A stretch of DNA of 64,000 bases from Paraburkholderia kururiensis JCM 10599 = LMG 19447 (GCF_003986935.1 NZ_RJZE01000015.1:62001-126000); one strand, 5' to 3'; counted from the first letter of the stretch, positions 55,797-64,000 are shown. A program made the numbers and translations. Notes: generated by a model from the sequence alone, not told the origin.

Positions 55797-56357
55797 ATGA
55801 GCGACAACATCTACGCGCACGACTCCGGGGTCGCGACGGATCTTTTCGCGGCCGGCGAAGGCAATCTGTTCCAGCGCGTCGTGCAGATGCACGCCACCGG
55901 TCAGGGCAGGGACATCCAGGGCGAAGCCAGCACTATGCTTTCAACGAACGAAGGGTCCACGGGCCTGTTCAGAACGGTACGACCGAACATCGTGCAATCG
56001 ATCCGCGCGTTTCGCGTGCAGGAACTGGCCGACGAAGCGAACCGCCTCCAGCAGCATTTCCTCTACGCACACTGCGCGAACGCGCAGAGCAAGCAGGAAG
56101 TGCTCGAGACGATTGCCACGTCGTTCCTGTTTCCGAAGCACTTCGGCAAGAACTATGACGCGCTCTACGACTGCCTCACCGACCTCGTGCACAAGGCCGG
56201 CACGCAACCGGGCTTCGTGATCGTGCTGGAAGGCTTGCCGATCGCGCAGAAGTTCGACAAGGAAGGGCGCGAAACGCTGCTCGACGTGTTTCGCGAAGCA
56301 GCCGAGTTCTGGGCTGAACGCAAGGTGGCGTTCCGCGTGTTTTACTCGTTCGCCTGA
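55797..56357 (+). CDS. Barstar-family RNase inhibitor with N-terminal extension
   Basis: Barstar neutralises barnase in the cytoplasm by covering its active site. The 186-residue protein has a barstar domain in its C-terminal half: FPKHFGKNYDALYDCLTDLV matches barstar's helix that plugs the nuclease, with both key Asp residues kept (YDALYD), and LLDVFREAAEFWAERKV matches its later helix. It has an extra N-terminal region of about 85 residues (SDNIYAHDSGVATDLFAAGE) without known similarity. Canonical barstar is about 90 residues. An alternative ATG at 55788 adds three residues; 55797 is preferred for its GGGATGAG site. It has no signal peptide. Confidence 0.85.
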   Translation: MSDNIYAHDSGVATDLFAAGEGNLFQRVVQMHATGQGRDIQGEASTMLSTNEGSTGLFRTVRPNIVQSIRAFRVQELADEANRLQQHFLYAHCANAQSKQEVLETIATSFLFPKHFGKNYDALYDCLTDLVHKAGTQPGFVIVLEGLPIAQKFDKEGRETLLDVFREAAEFWAERKVAFRVFYSFA

Positions 56358-56402
56358 CCTGAGCGGCACGACAGGCGCCACAGCGCCAGCCGACATTGCA
56401 AG

Positions 56403-56431
56403 GCCCGCCTCACGGCGGGCTTTGTGCTTTT
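56403..56431. terminator. Bidirectional terminator between barstar and rsmE
   Basis: GCCCGCC/GGCGGGC (56403-56409 with 56414-56420) has a 4-nt loop and is followed by TTTGTGCTTTT. It lies between convergent genes and probably serves the barstar transcript and perhaps rsmE from the other side. Confidence 0.7.
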
Positions 56432-56461
56432 CGGGCCGGGATTGTTAAACGAGCGGACGGC

Positions 56462-57202
56462 TCACCAGCCGCCCCAACGCGCCGCCAGCGCGGCGAGTAC
56501 GGCGATGCCGGCCGTTTCGGTGCGCAGCACGCGTGGGCCGAGTCCGATCGCGGTAAAGCCGCGCTCTCGCGCAGCCGCTTCTTCGTCGGCGGAAAGGCCG
56601 CCTTCGGGGCCGATCAGTAGCGTGACGTTGCTTCGCGGCGCCTCGTGCGGGAGTGCCGCGAACGGCTGGTTCGCGCGCGGCGAGAGCAACAGGCGCATTT
56701 CTCCTTCAGCCGGCGATGTCGGCAGCGATTCCAGCCAGGCATCGAGCTCCTGAGCAGCCGCCACGTCGGGCAGCCGATTACGCCCGCATTGTTCGCAGGA
56801 CGCCTGAACAATTCGTTGCCAGTGCAGTTGCCGCCGTGCCGCCCGATCGCCGCTAAGCCGCACGACGCTGCGCGCCGTGACGAGCGGCACGAACGCCGCG
56901 GCGCCCAGTTCCACTGCTTTCTCGATCAACCAGTCCATCTTGTCGCTGCCGGCAATGCCTTGGGCCAGCGTGAGCCGGTAGGGCGGCTCTGCTTCCACGG
57001 CACGGAATTCGCCCACCCGCACCTGGGTATCGCGCCTGCCCATCTCGACGATTTCTGCGTCGAACTGGCCGCCTTCTCCGTTGAAGAGTTCGATGGTGTC
57101 GCCAGGGTGCAATCGCAGCACCTGAACGTGGCGCGTGACGTCGTCCGGCAACTGCAGCGTGGCGCCCGGATGAAGCGCGTGATCGACAAAAAAACGGGGC
57201 AT
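56462..57202 (-). CDS. rsmE: 16S rRNA m3U1498 methyltransferase
   Basis: RsmE methylates U1498 of 16S rRNA. The 246-residue protein has an N-terminal PUA-like domain (PRFFVDHALHPGATLQLPDD) and a SPOUT methyltransferase domain with the knot: TLLIGPEGGLSADEEAAARE (about 196-215) and LGPRVLRTETAGIAVLAALA. ATG 57200-57202 gives the family start, behind GGAAGAG. Codons 3-5 contain a run of seven T. It follows the VOC gene by 35 bases. Confidence 0.95.
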   Translation of the reverse strand: MPRFFVDHALHPGATLQLPDDVTRHVQVLRLHPGDTIELFNGEGGQFDAEIVEMGRRDTQVRVGEFRAVEAEPPYRLTLAQGIAGSDKMDWLIEKAVELGAAAFVPLVTARSVVRLSGDRAARRQLHWQRIVQASCEQCGRNRLPDVAAAQELDAWLESLPTSPAEGEMRLLLSPRANQPFAALPHEAPRSNVTLLIGPEGGLSADEEAAARERGFTAIGLGPRVLRTETAGIAVLAALAARWGGW

Positions 57203-57237
57203 GACGCGGATCTCTTCCTTCTGTTCCTTCACTTCTG

Positions 57238-57651
57238 TCACGACAGATGGCGCGCAAGCGCCCAGCGGTAGCCGTCCAGATCTTCGATCTGCGCGAAACG
57301 GTCGCCCCAGAACTGGTCTTGCGGCTCGCTCAGCGACTTCGCGCCGGCTGCCAGCGCGCGGGCGTACGTGCCGTCGACGTCGTCCACGTACAGGTAGAAC
57401 GATTGCGGCGCGATGGCGCCTGCGCTGCGCGGCGTTTTCGCCGCCGAGCCGAACGCGCCTTCGGGCGCGAACATCACGATGAGCTGCTGCTGGTAGGTCA
57501 TCTCCACGTGCATGATGGCGCCATCGTCCTGTACGCAGTCGCGCACGCGAAACCCGAACGCCGTTTCGAAAAAAGCGATGGTGGCGTGTGCGTCGCGCAC
57601 GGTCAGGTACGGCGTCAACCACGGCACTCCGGCTGGGCGTGGGGCATCCAT
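57238..57651 (-). CDS. VOC family (glyoxalase/bleomycin resistance-like) protein
   Basis: The 137-residue protein has one beta-alpha-beta-beta-beta VOC pair: WLTPYLTVRDAHATIAFFET, VEMTYQQQLIVMFAPEG, FYLYVDDVDGTYARALAAGA and FAQIEDLDGYRWALARHL. Possible metal ligands include the His/Glu pairs in HVEM. It resembles PhnB/glyoxalase-like domain proteins with no fixed substrate. ATG 57649-57651 follows GAGGAGG. It is first of a leftward pair with rsmE. Confidence 0.83.
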   Translation of the reverse strand: MDAPRPAGVPWLTPYLTVRDAHATIAFFETAFGFRVRDCVQDDGAIMHVEMTYQQQLIVMFAPEGAFGSAAKTPRSAGAIAPQSFYLYVDDVDGTYARALAAGAKSLSEPQDQFWGDRFAQIEDLDGYRWALARHLS

Positions 57652-58176
57652 CGAACGTTCCTCCTCGGGGCGGGCGGGGCGGATTGCAGAAAACCCGACG
57701 ACACGCGGCCGGAGGGCGCGTCGTCGGTGCGAGGTCAGGTGCAAGCGATGCGGCTTCGTCCGGCGGGACGGTCCGCACGGACTGGCTCAGGGGCCCTAGT
57801 TTATCGCGTGCCGCACGGGGGCCAAAGGGACGCCAAGGGAACACCAAAAGCGCGCGGGCGCACCGCTTGCTGATGCTCTTGCGCGACGAAGGCGTGTCTG
57901 CATCGCGAGCCCTATCGCAGGTCGCATGCCTTGGCGAAACCCGCGCCGGCGTGCCGTCCGGGGCCGTTTTGGGCGCCGCCGCCGTCGCCGGATCGGCCGG
58001 GAGCCTCCGGTTCGATCTGCTAGAATGACGTGCTTTGCAGCCCTGTCCGTTTGCTCTGCCCGTTTCGCGTCTTCCGGCGCCGCACCGTGCGTCGGAGTTG
58101 ACGGGCCACCGAGCCTCCGGACTGCCCGCACCGCTGCGCACGCCGCCTTTTTGCACTCTCGTTCTCCGGACTCGAC
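57652..58176. other. Divergent region between the VOC gene and tkt
   Basis: About 525 bases without a convincing gene. An extended -10 element (TGCTAGAAT, 58018-58026) lies about 150 bases before the transketolase start and is the best promoter candidate. I saw no clear operator. Confidence 0.5.
58018..58026 (+). promoter_or_regulatory. Extended -10 promoter element for tkt
   Basis: TGCTAGAAT matches the extended -10 form TGnTATAAT with one mismatch. No good -35 lies at the standard distance, which fits the extended -10 type. The leader would be about 145 bases. Confidence 0.45.
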
Positions 58177-60207
58177 ATGACGACCCCGTCTCCCGTTCCC
58201 ACTTCCCTCATGGCCAACGCGATTCGCGCGCTCGCCATGGACGCCGTTCAAAAGGCGAACTCCGGCCACCCGGGCATGCCGATGGGCATGGCCGAAATCG
58301 CCGTTGCGCTGTGGTCGCGCCATCTGCGGCACAACCCGGTCAATCCGCACTGGGCCGACCGCGACCGCTTCGTGCTCTCGAACGGCCACGGTTCGATGCT
58401 GCTGTACTCGCTGCTCCATCTGACGGGCTACGGCCTGCCGATGGCGGAACTCGAGAACTTCCGCCAGCTGCATTCGAAGACGCCGGGCCACCCCGAATAC
58501 GGCATCACCGTGGGTGTGGAAACGACCACGGGCCCGCTCGGCCAGGGTCTCGCAAATGCAGTGGGCATGGCGCTCGCCGAGTCGCTGCTCGCCGCTGAGT
58601 TCAACAAGCCGGACGCGAAGATCGTCGATCACCACACGTACGTGTTCCTCGGCGACGGCTGCCTGATGGAAGGCATCTCGCACGAAGCCTGTTCGCTGGC
58701 GGGCACGCTCAAGCTGAACAAGCTGATTGCGCTCTACGACGACAACGGCATCTCGATCGACGGCGACGTGGTGAACTGGTTCCACGACGACACGCCGAAG
58801 CGCTTCGAGGCCTACGGCTGGCACGTGATTCCGCATGTGGACGGTCACGACGTGGATGCGGTGGACGCTGCGATCGCGCAGGCGAAGAAGTCGGACCGAC
58901 CCACGCTCATCTGCTGCAAGACGGTGATCGGCAAGGGCGCGGCCACCAAGGCCGGCGGCCACGACGTGCACGGCGCGGCGCTGGGCGCAGACGAAATCGC
59001 GAAGACGCGCGAAGCGCTTGGCTGGAAGTGGGAGCCGTTCGTGATTCCGCAGGACATCTACGCGGCGTGGGATGCGAAGGAATCGGGCGCGCGTTTCGAA
59101 TCGGCATGGAACGAAGCATTCGCGCAATACAAGGCGAAGTACCCGCAGGAAGCCGCGGAGTTCGAGCGCCGCAGCGCCGGCAAGCTGCCCGCCGACTGGG
59201 CGCAGAAGGCGCAGGCCATCATCGCGGGCGCCAACGAGCGCGCCGAAACGGTGGCAACGCGTAAAGCCTCGCAGCAAACCATCGAAGGCCTGGCTGCGGC
59301 GTTGCCGGAACTGCTGGGCGGCTCGGCCGACCTGACCGGTTCCAACCTCACGAACTGGAAGGCGTCGAAGCCCGTGCGCGCGCCGCGCGCCGGCGAAACG
59401 GCCATCCAGTGGGGCAACCACATCAACTACGGCGTGCGCGAATTCGGCATGAGCGCGGCCATCAACGGCATGACTCTGCACGGCGGCTACAGGCCGTTCG
59501 GCGGCACGTTCCTTACGTTCTCGGACTACAGCCGCAACGCGCTGCGCATGGCCGCGCTCATGAAGGTGCCGTCCATCTTCGTGTTCACGCACGACTCCAT
59601 CGGCCTGGGCGAAGACGGCCCGACGCACCAATCCATCGAGCATCTCTCTAGCCTGCGTCTGATTCCGAACCTCACGCTCTGGCGTCCCGCGGACACGGTC
59701 GAAACGGCGGTGGCCTGGACTCAGTCGATCGAGCATCACGGTCCGTCGTGTCTCGTCTTCAGCCGGCAGAACCTGCCGTTCTCGCCGCGCACCGACGCGC
59801 AGATCGCGAACATCGCGAAGGGCGGCTACGTGCTGCGCGACTGGGACGAAGAAGTGGTCGCGCGCAAGGTGATCCTGATCGCGACCGGCTCGGAAGTGGA
59901 ACTCGCGCTGAAGGCCGTCGAACCGCTCGCGCGCGAAGGCATTGCCGCGCGCGTGGTGTCGATGCCGTCTACCAACGCATTCGACCGGCAGGACGCCGAG
60001 TATCGCGAGCGCGTGCTGCCCAAGGGCGTGCGCCGCGTCGCCATCGAAGCGGGCGTGACCGATTTCTGGCGCAAGTACGTGGGCCTCGAAGGCAGCGTGG
60101 TCGGCATCGACACGTTCGGCGAATCGGCGCCCGCAGGCGTGCTGTTCAAGTACTTTGGCTTCACCGTCGAGCACGTCGTGGACGCGGCGAAGGCTGCGCT
60201 GGACTGA
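58177..60207 (+). CDS. tkt: Transketolase
   Basis: Transketolase moves two-carbon units in the pentose phosphate pathway using thiamine diphosphate. The 676-residue protein has LSNGHGSMLLYSLLHLTGY, HPEYGITVGVETTTGPLGQG, the ThDP site GDGCLMEGISHEA (about 158-170), and EDGPTHQSIEHLSSLRL near 480. Length fits (E. coli TktA 663). It precedes gap, which uses one of its products, glyceraldehyde 3-phosphate; thiL, about 6 kb away, makes its cofactor. Confidence 0.97.
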   Translation: MTTPSPVPTSLMANAIRALAMDAVQKANSGHPGMPMGMAEIAVALWSRHLRHNPVNPHWADRDRFVLSNGHGSMLLYSLLHLTGYGLPMAELENFRQLHSKTPGHPEYGITVGVETTTGPLGQGLANAVGMALAESLLAAEFNKPDAKIVDHHTYVFLGDGCLMEGISHEACSLAGTLKLNKLIALYDDNGISIDGDVVNWFHDDTPKRFEAYGWHVIPHVDGHDVDAVDAAIAQAKKSDRPTLICCKTVIGKGAATKAGGHDVHGAALGADEIAKTREALGWKWEPFVIPQDIYAAWDAKESGARFESAWNEAFAQYKAKYPQEAAEFERRSAGKLPADWAQKAQAIIAGANERAETVATRKASQQTIEGLAAALPELLGGSADLTGSNLTNWKASKPVRAPRAGETAIQWGNHINYGVREFGMSAAINGMTLHGGYRPFGGTFLTFSDYSRNALRMAALMKVPSIFVFTHDSIGLGEDGPTHQSIEHLSSLRLIPNLTLWRPADTVETAVAWTQSIEHHGPSCLVFSRQNLPFSPRTDAQIANIAKGGYVLRDWDEEVVARKVILIATGSEVELALKAVEPLAREGIAARVVSMPSTNAFDRQDAEYRERVLPKGVRRVAIEAGVTDFWRKYVGLEGSVVGIDTFGESAPAGVLFKYFGFTVEHVVDAAKAALD

Positions 60208-60316
60208 TGCGCGCCGGTGTCCCGGCGGGCTGGCGCGACGTCGTGCCGCTCGGCGGGATCCGTCGATCAGCGGATACTAGAAGGTATTTTTTTTGCCATC
60301 CATCAGGAGATAAACC

Positions 60317-61327
60317 ATGACGATTCGCGTTGCAATCAACGGCTATGGCCGGATCGGCCGCAACACGCTGCGTGCCTTCTATGAAAGCGGCAAGAAGCAC
60401 GACATCCAGTTTGTCGCGATCAACGACCTCGGCGATGCCAAGACGAACGCGCACCTCACCCAGTACGACACGGCGCACGGCCGCTTCCCGGGTGAAGTCG
60501 GCGTGGATGGCGATTACCTCGTCGTGAACGGCGACCGCATCCGCGTGCTGGCCAACCGCAACCCGGCCGAGCTGCCGTGGGGCGAGCTGGGCGTCGACGT
60601 CGTGATGGAATGCACGGGCTTCTTCACCACGAAGGAAAAGGCGAGCGCGCACATCAAGGGCGGCGCGAAGAAGGTGATCATCTCCGCGCCGGGCGGCAAG
60701 GACGTGGACGCCACCATCGTCTACGGCGTGAACCACAACGCGCTGAAGGCCGAGCACACGGTGATCTCGAACGCATCGTGCACGACGAACTGCCTCGCGC
60801 CGCTCGTCAAGCCGCTGAACGACAAGATCGGCGTGGAAAACGGCCTGATGACCACGATTCACGCGTACACGAACGACCAGGTGCTGACCGACGTCTATCA
60901 CGAAGACCTGCGTCGCGCGCGCTCGGCCACGCACAGCCAGATCCCGACGAAGACGGGCGCGGCTGCCGCTGTGGGCCTCGTGCTGCCGGAACTGAACGGC
61001 AAGCTGGACGGCTACGCGATTCGCGTCCCGACCATCAACGTGTCGATCGTCGACCTGTCGTTCATCGCGAAGCGCGACACCACGGTGGAAGAAGTCAACG
61101 CCATCATGAAGGAAGCCTCGGAAGGCGCGCTGAAGGGCATTCTGGGCTACAACGTGGCGCCGCTCGTCTCGGTCGACTTCAACCACAATCCGGCTTCGTC
61201 TACGTTCGACGCCACGCTCACGAAGGTGTCGGGCCGTCTCGTGAAGGTGTCGAGCTGGTACGACAACGAGTGGGGCTTCTCGAACCGCATGCTGGACACG
61301 GCGGTGGCGCTGGCTACCGCGAAGTAA
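60317..61327 (+). CDS. gap: Glyceraldehyde-3-phosphate dehydrogenase, type I
   Basis: The enzyme makes 1,3-bisphosphoglycerate with NAD. The 336-residue protein has INGYGRIGRNTLRAFYES at the start (NAD site), the catalytic Cys in SNASCTTNCLAPL (about 154), His in HAYTNDQVLTD and RAAR-like phosphate-binding RARSATHSQIPTKTGAA. ATG 60317 follows CAGGAG. It comes 109 bases after tkt, a pairing kept in many Proteobacteria. An exceptionally long perfect terminator follows. Confidence 0.97.
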   Translation: MTIRVAINGYGRIGRNTLRAFYESGKKHDIQFVAINDLGDAKTNAHLTQYDTAHGRFPGEVGVDGDYLVVNGDRIRVLANRNPAELPWGELGVDVVMECTGFFTTKEKASAHIKGGAKKVIISAPGGKDVDATIVYGVNHNALKAEHTVISNASCTTNCLAPLVKPLNDKIGVENGLMTTIHAYTNDQVLTDVYHEDLRRARSATHSQIPTKTGAAAAVGLVLPELNGKLDGYAIRVPTINVSIVDLSFIAKRDTTVEEVNAIMKEASEGALKGILGYNVAPLVSVDFNHNPASSTFDATLTKVSGRLVKVSSWYDNEWGFSNRMLDTAVALATAK

Positions 61328-61400
61328 TTGCCGTCGTGCAGGCGGGCGCGCTTAGGCGCGTTCGCTTGCGGGCAGTGGTCCGGTGCAGGATGCGGACCAC

Positions 61401-61448
61401 AAAACAAAGACGCCACGGAGAGCATTGCTTCCGTGGCGTCTTTGTTTT
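61401..61448. terminator. Bidirectional terminator between gap and the GntR gene
   Basis: A perfect 19-bp stem (61401-61419 with 61430-61448) closes a 10-nt loop, with AAAACAAA at one end and TTTGTTTT at the other. It serves the convergent genes on both strands. Confidence 0.92.
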
Positions 61449-61474
61449 GGCGTGGCGCCTTCGTTCGTGCCGCT

Positions 61475-62173
61475 TCAGGCCGTGCGTTGCGGAGTCGGAA
61501 AGTACACCCCCGCGCGCTGCGCCGCATTCGCGATGTGGACCTCGATGGCGCGCCCCGTCGCTTCGCTGTTGCGCGCCTTGAGTGCGTCCACGATTTCGCG
61601 ATGCTCGTGATACGTCGAGAGCAGCAACTCGCGGCGGTAGAACGGCATCCGCTGGCTTTCCTTCATGATGTCGGCGCTGCTGCGCAGAATTGCTTCGATG
61701 GCGGCATTGCCGGCGAGGCTCACGATGCGCATGTGGAAATCGAAGTCCAGTTGTGCCGCTTCGTCCAGCTCGCCTGCGGCCAGCGCGCCATGCAGTGCGG
61801 CGACGTTTTCGTCGAACCACTCGACGTCGCTGTCCGTGATCGCGAGCGCCGCCATTCGCGCGACAAAGCCTTCCAGCGCGTAACGCATCTGATAGGTGTC
61901 CGGCAGCGACGACTGATCGGCGAAGCGCCAGGCCTGCGGGGTGCTTGCCTGTGCGCTCTCGACGTAGACGCCCTTGCCGGCCCGAATCTTCAGCATGCCG
62001 AGCGCTTCGAGCCGCGAGAGCGCTTCGCGCAGCGACGCCCGGCTGATGGCGAGTTCCTCGGACAGTTGACGCTGCGCGGGCAGCAGGCTGCCCACCGGAT
62101 AGGCGCCGCCTTCGATCCTTTCGCGGATGGTGGCGATGGCGGTGTCGGTAACGGTGTGCGGGACGTTCTTCAT
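61475..62173 (-). CDS. FadR-subfamily GntR transcriptional regulator
   Basis: The 232-residue regulator has a GntR winged helix (about 5-75: DTAIATIRERIEGGAYPVG, LSEELAISRASLREALSRLE) and an all-helical FCD effector domain (about 95-225) with the metal-site residues in DFDFHMRIVSLAGN and STYHEHREIVDAL, of the FadR subgroup that binds organic acids. It is divergent from dctA, and a FadR-type operator lies between them, so it probably represses dctA and itself. ATG 62171-62173 gives the family start. The effector is likely a dicarboxylate or related acid, by neighbour inference. Confidence 0.88.
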   Translation of the reverse strand: MKNVPHTVTDTAIATIRERIEGGAYPVGSLLPAQRQLSEELAISRASLREALSRLEALGMLKIRAGKGVYVESAQASTPQAWRFADQSSLPDTYQMRYALEGFVARMAALAITDSDVEWFDENVAALHGALAAGELDEAAQLDFDFHMRIVSLAGNAAIEAILRSSADIMKESQRMPFYRRELLLSTYHEHREIVDALKARNSEATGRAIEVHIANAAQRAGVYFPTPQRTA

Positions 62174-62302
62174 GATGCTCCGGCAGCGTGGTCTGACCGG
62201 CATTCTAAACCGATGTCGCCGATGCCGCGCCTGCCCACGAAGCCGTTAGCCAACCGATAGGGCGTCACATGAGTCCGGGGGTAAACCCCGTTTTTTGATT
62301 CC

Positions 62303-62331
62303 TTGACGCAACTATATCGGCTTCCTACTAT
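62303..62331 (+). promoter_or_regulatory. Probable dctA promoter
   Basis: TTGACG (62303-62308) and TACTAT (62326-62331) are 17 bases apart. Transcription would start near 62338, just before the operator, so a bound regulator would block elongation. Confidence 0.65.
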
Positions 62332-62343
62332 CCGCCATAACAG

Positions 62344-62360
62344 TACTGGTCAGACCAGTA
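62344..62360. promoter_or_regulatory. FadR-type operator between the GntR gene and dctA
   Basis: TACTGGTC-A-GACCAGTA is a perfect 17-bp palindrome with the TGGTC...GACCA core of FadR-subfamily operators. It lies just downstream of the dctA promoter and 32 bases before the dctA start, and is the natural site for the divergent regulator. Confidence 0.75.
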
Positions 62361-62391
62361 TGAACTGTTGAATCCGGAACAGGAGGCCGCC

Positions 62392-63741
62392 GTGTCGAGG
62401 TTTTTCAATTCGCTGTTTGGGCGGGTAGTGATCGCCCTCGTCGTGGGCATCGCCCTCGGCGCGCTGTATCCGCAGTTCGCCCAGTCGCTTCAGCCGCTGG
62501 GCGACGGCTTTCTCAAGCTCATCAAGATGGTGATCGGGCCTATCGTGTTCTGCGTCGTGGTGAGCGGCATGGCGCATGCGGGCGATCTGCGCAAGGTCGG
62601 CCGCGTCGGCATCAAGTCGGTCGTCTACTTCGAAATCATGACCACGATTGCGCTCATGATCGGCGCGGTGCTGGCCTGGGTGACGCGGCCGGGCGCCGGC
62701 ATGAACGTCGACGTGAAGACGCTCGATGCGACGGCGCTGACCACCTACGCGACGAACGCGAAGAGCCTGAAGGACACGGCCGGCTTTCTGCTGAAGATCA
62801 TCCCCGACACGCCGTTCGACGCCTTCGCCAAGGGCGACGTGCTGCAGATTCTCGTGTTCTCCGTGCTGTTCGGGGCGGCGCTCTCGCTGCTCGGCGAAAA
62901 GGGGCGGCGCGTGGGCACCCTGATCGACGACATCGCCCAGGTGCTGTTCCGCGTAATGAGCTTCATCATCAAGCTCGCGCCGCTCGGTGTGCTGGGCGCC
63001 ATTGCGTTCACCACCGGCAAGTACGGGGTCGGGTCGCTCAAGCAACTGGGCCTGCTCGTGATGGTGTTCTACGCGAGCTGTTTCGCGTTCGTGGTGGTCG
63101 TGCTCGGCGTGGTGATGCGGCTCGCGGGTTTCAGCGTGTTCAAGCTGATCCGCTATCTGCGCGAGGAACTTTCGATCGTGCTCGGCACCGCGTCCTCCGA
63201 CGCCGTGCTGCCCCAGGTCATGCGCAAACTGGAATGGATGGGCGTGAAGGACTCGACGGTCGGCCTCGTCATTCCCACGGGCTATTCGTTCAACCTGGAC
63301 GGCTTTTCGATCTATCTGACGCTTGCCGTGCTGTTCATCGCGCAGGCCACCAATACGCCGCTGTCGCTGCACGACCTGATCGTGGTGCTGCTGGTGTCGC
63401 TCGTCACGTCGAAGGGCGCGCATGGTATTCCGGGCTCCGCCATCGTGATTCTGGCCGCGACCCTTTCCGCCATTCCGGCCATTCCGGTGCTCGGGCTCGT
63501 GCTGATCCTGCCGGTCGACTGGTTTGTCGGCATTGCTCGCGCGGTCACGAACCTGATCGGCAACTGCGTGGCCACGGTAGTGGTGGCCGTGTGGGAGAAC
63601 GACATCGACAGGGCCCGCGCGCGCCGCGTGCTCGATTTCGACCCGACGCTGCGCTTCGGCGCGGCCGACGCGCAAGCCCTGCCGGCCGGCGTACCCGCAA
63701 CCGCACAAGCGGCTGCCGGCGACGAGCTTCGTGCGGTCTGA
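62392..63741 (+). CDS. dctA: C4-dicarboxylate:cation symporter
   Basis: DctA imports succinate, fumarate and malate with protons or sodium. The 449-residue membrane protein has about eight helices and family motifs KLIKMVIGPIVFCVVVSGMA, VLGTASSDAVLPQVMRKLE (the hairpin Ser-rich segment), IPTGYSFNLDGFSIYLTLA, and SKGAHGIPGSAIVILAATLS. GTG 62392 is chosen: AGGAGG lies five bases before it, and an earlier in-frame TTG has no site. Length fits E. coli DctA (428). A divergent FadR-type regulator probably controls it. Confidence 0.93.
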   Translation: MSRFFNSLFGRVVIALVVGIALGALYPQFAQSLQPLGDGFLKLIKMVIGPIVFCVVVSGMAHAGDLRKVGRVGIKSVVYFEIMTTIALMIGAVLAWVTRPGAGMNVDVKTLDATALTTYATNAKSLKDTAGFLLKIIPDTPFDAFAKGDVLQILVFSVLFGAALSLLGEKGRRVGTLIDDIAQVLFRVMSFIIKLAPLGVLGAIAFTTGKYGVGSLKQLGLLVMVFYASCFAFVVVVLGVVMRLAGFSVFKLIRYLREELSIVLGTASSDAVLPQVMRKLEWMGVKDSTVGLVIPTGYSFNLDGFSIYLTLAVLFIAQATNTPLSLHDLIVVLLVSLVTSKGAHGIPGSAIVILAATLSAIPAIPVLGLVLILPVDWFVGIARAVTNLIGNCVATVVVAVWENDIDRARARRVLDFDPTLRFGAADAQALPAGVPATAQAAAGDELRAV

Positions 63742-63956
63742 TCGCGTTCTGAACATCGCGACGGATGGCTGCGAACCGGGTGTTGCCAATGCAATGGAGC
63801 AATCGAGCGCCGTCCGTCGTGAGCGCGTCATGACTTCATCCTGATTCCACCTCGGACGGCTCGCACCTGATACGAGCCGGCCGCGAGCGCCCCTCAGGCA
63901 CAGCTGGCCCGCAAGCGCGGCTTTGCGTTCCTCCTCTTCCTCTTCGACCCGAAAAC

Positions 63957-64000
63957 ATGGCTACTCCGATCCTCGATCCGAACGCGCCCGCCTTCACGCG
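63957..64000 (+). CDS. Start of the next gene (14 codons), possible allantoicase
   Basis: The last 44 bases open a reading frame MATPILDPNAPAFT. This resembles the start of Burkholderiales allantoicase proteins from memory, but 14 residues are too few to assign it. There is no strong ribosome site (TTCGACCCGAAAAC precedes it), so even the start is uncertain. Confidence 0.3.
   Translation, partial: MATPILDPNAPAFT

Noticed and set aside
57796..60174. Long minus-strand frame opposite tkt
   Set aside because: Antisense shadow of transketolase; His/Arg-rich without any motif.
60270..60300. T-rich run after a short repeat between tkt and gap, considered as a terminator
   Set aside because: The possible stem has only four base pairs (ATAC/GTAT), too weak for a terminator despite eight T.
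63742..63956. Region after dctA searched for a terminator and promoter
   Set aside because: Only a weak 6-bp hairpin near 63860 was seen; not enough to call a site.

Overview
The window looks like a chromosomal segment of a Burkholderiales bacterium, most likely Paraburkholderia or a close relative of Burkholderia. Three things point there: high GC; the gene order ispB - rplU - rpmA - obgE - proB - CNP1-like - rppH - proS - marC - hpt - ffh - ccsA - ampD - nrdA - nrdB, which I recognise as typical of that order; and the Rep_3/iteron module beside a tRNA gene. The genus is inference from gene content, not from a marker-gene comparison. Most of the window is ordinary, densely packed housekeeping DNA.

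Layout. (1) 1-2519 is the accessory part: the start of a DUF3800 gene, a plasmid-type origin (AT-rich stretch, five about 22-bp iterons, a DnaA-box-like site), a Rep_3 initiator and an AlpA-like DNA-binding protein. It abuts the 3' end of an intact tRNA-Pro(CGG), which suggests an integrated replicon whose far end lies outside the window. (2) 2520-15173 holds isoprenoid, ribosomal, GTPase, proline, RNA pyrophosphohydrolase, prolyl-tRNA synthetase, purine salvage, SRP, cytochrome c assembly and peptidoglycan recycling genes. (3) 15174-22135 holds the class Ia ribonucleotide reductase genes nrdA and nrdB behind tandem NrdR-type boxes, a Lys/Ala-rich histone H1-like gene and a glycine-zipper lipoprotein. 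(4) 22181-30538 is a leftward block: PfkB kinase, Tpx, DUF3426 membrane protein, PrmA, AccC, AccB, AroQ, a TlpA-like thioredoxin and an unassigned protein with a nucleotidyltransferase-like motif. (5) 30853-36861 is a rightward block: Mpl, YqiA-like esterase, RNB ribonuclease, AroE and MtgA, with 4-bp overlaps.

(6) 37377-48340 is a sugar module: IclR regulator, 2-keto-3-deoxygalactonokinase and its aldolase, two SDR dehydrogenases, an AraFGH-type ABC importer, an SMP-30 lactonase and an aldose epimerase. Together they fit uptake and oxidative (De Ley-Doudoroff type) breakdown of galactose and/or arabinose. No sugar-acid dehydratase is present here, so one step must be encoded elsewhere. (7) 48521-54809 holds pyrF, a DUF985 cupin, a CinA amidase-domain gene, pgpA, thiL and a malic enzyme-phosphotransacetylase fusion. 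(8) 55349-56357 is a secreted RNase Sa/barnase-like enzyme followed by a barstar-family inhibitor. (9) 56462-64000 holds rsmE, a VOC protein, tkt, gap, and a FadR-type GntR regulator divergent from dctA with a perfect FadR-like operator between them, ending in the first codons of another gene.

The most unusual items are the origin/Rep/AlpA module at tRNA-Pro, the barnase-barstar pair with a long N-terminal extension on the inhibitor, the unassigned nucleotidyltransferase-like protein at 29882-30538, and several precise inverted repeats that look like regulatory sites. I saw no CRISPR array, insertion sequence, transposase or rRNA gene.
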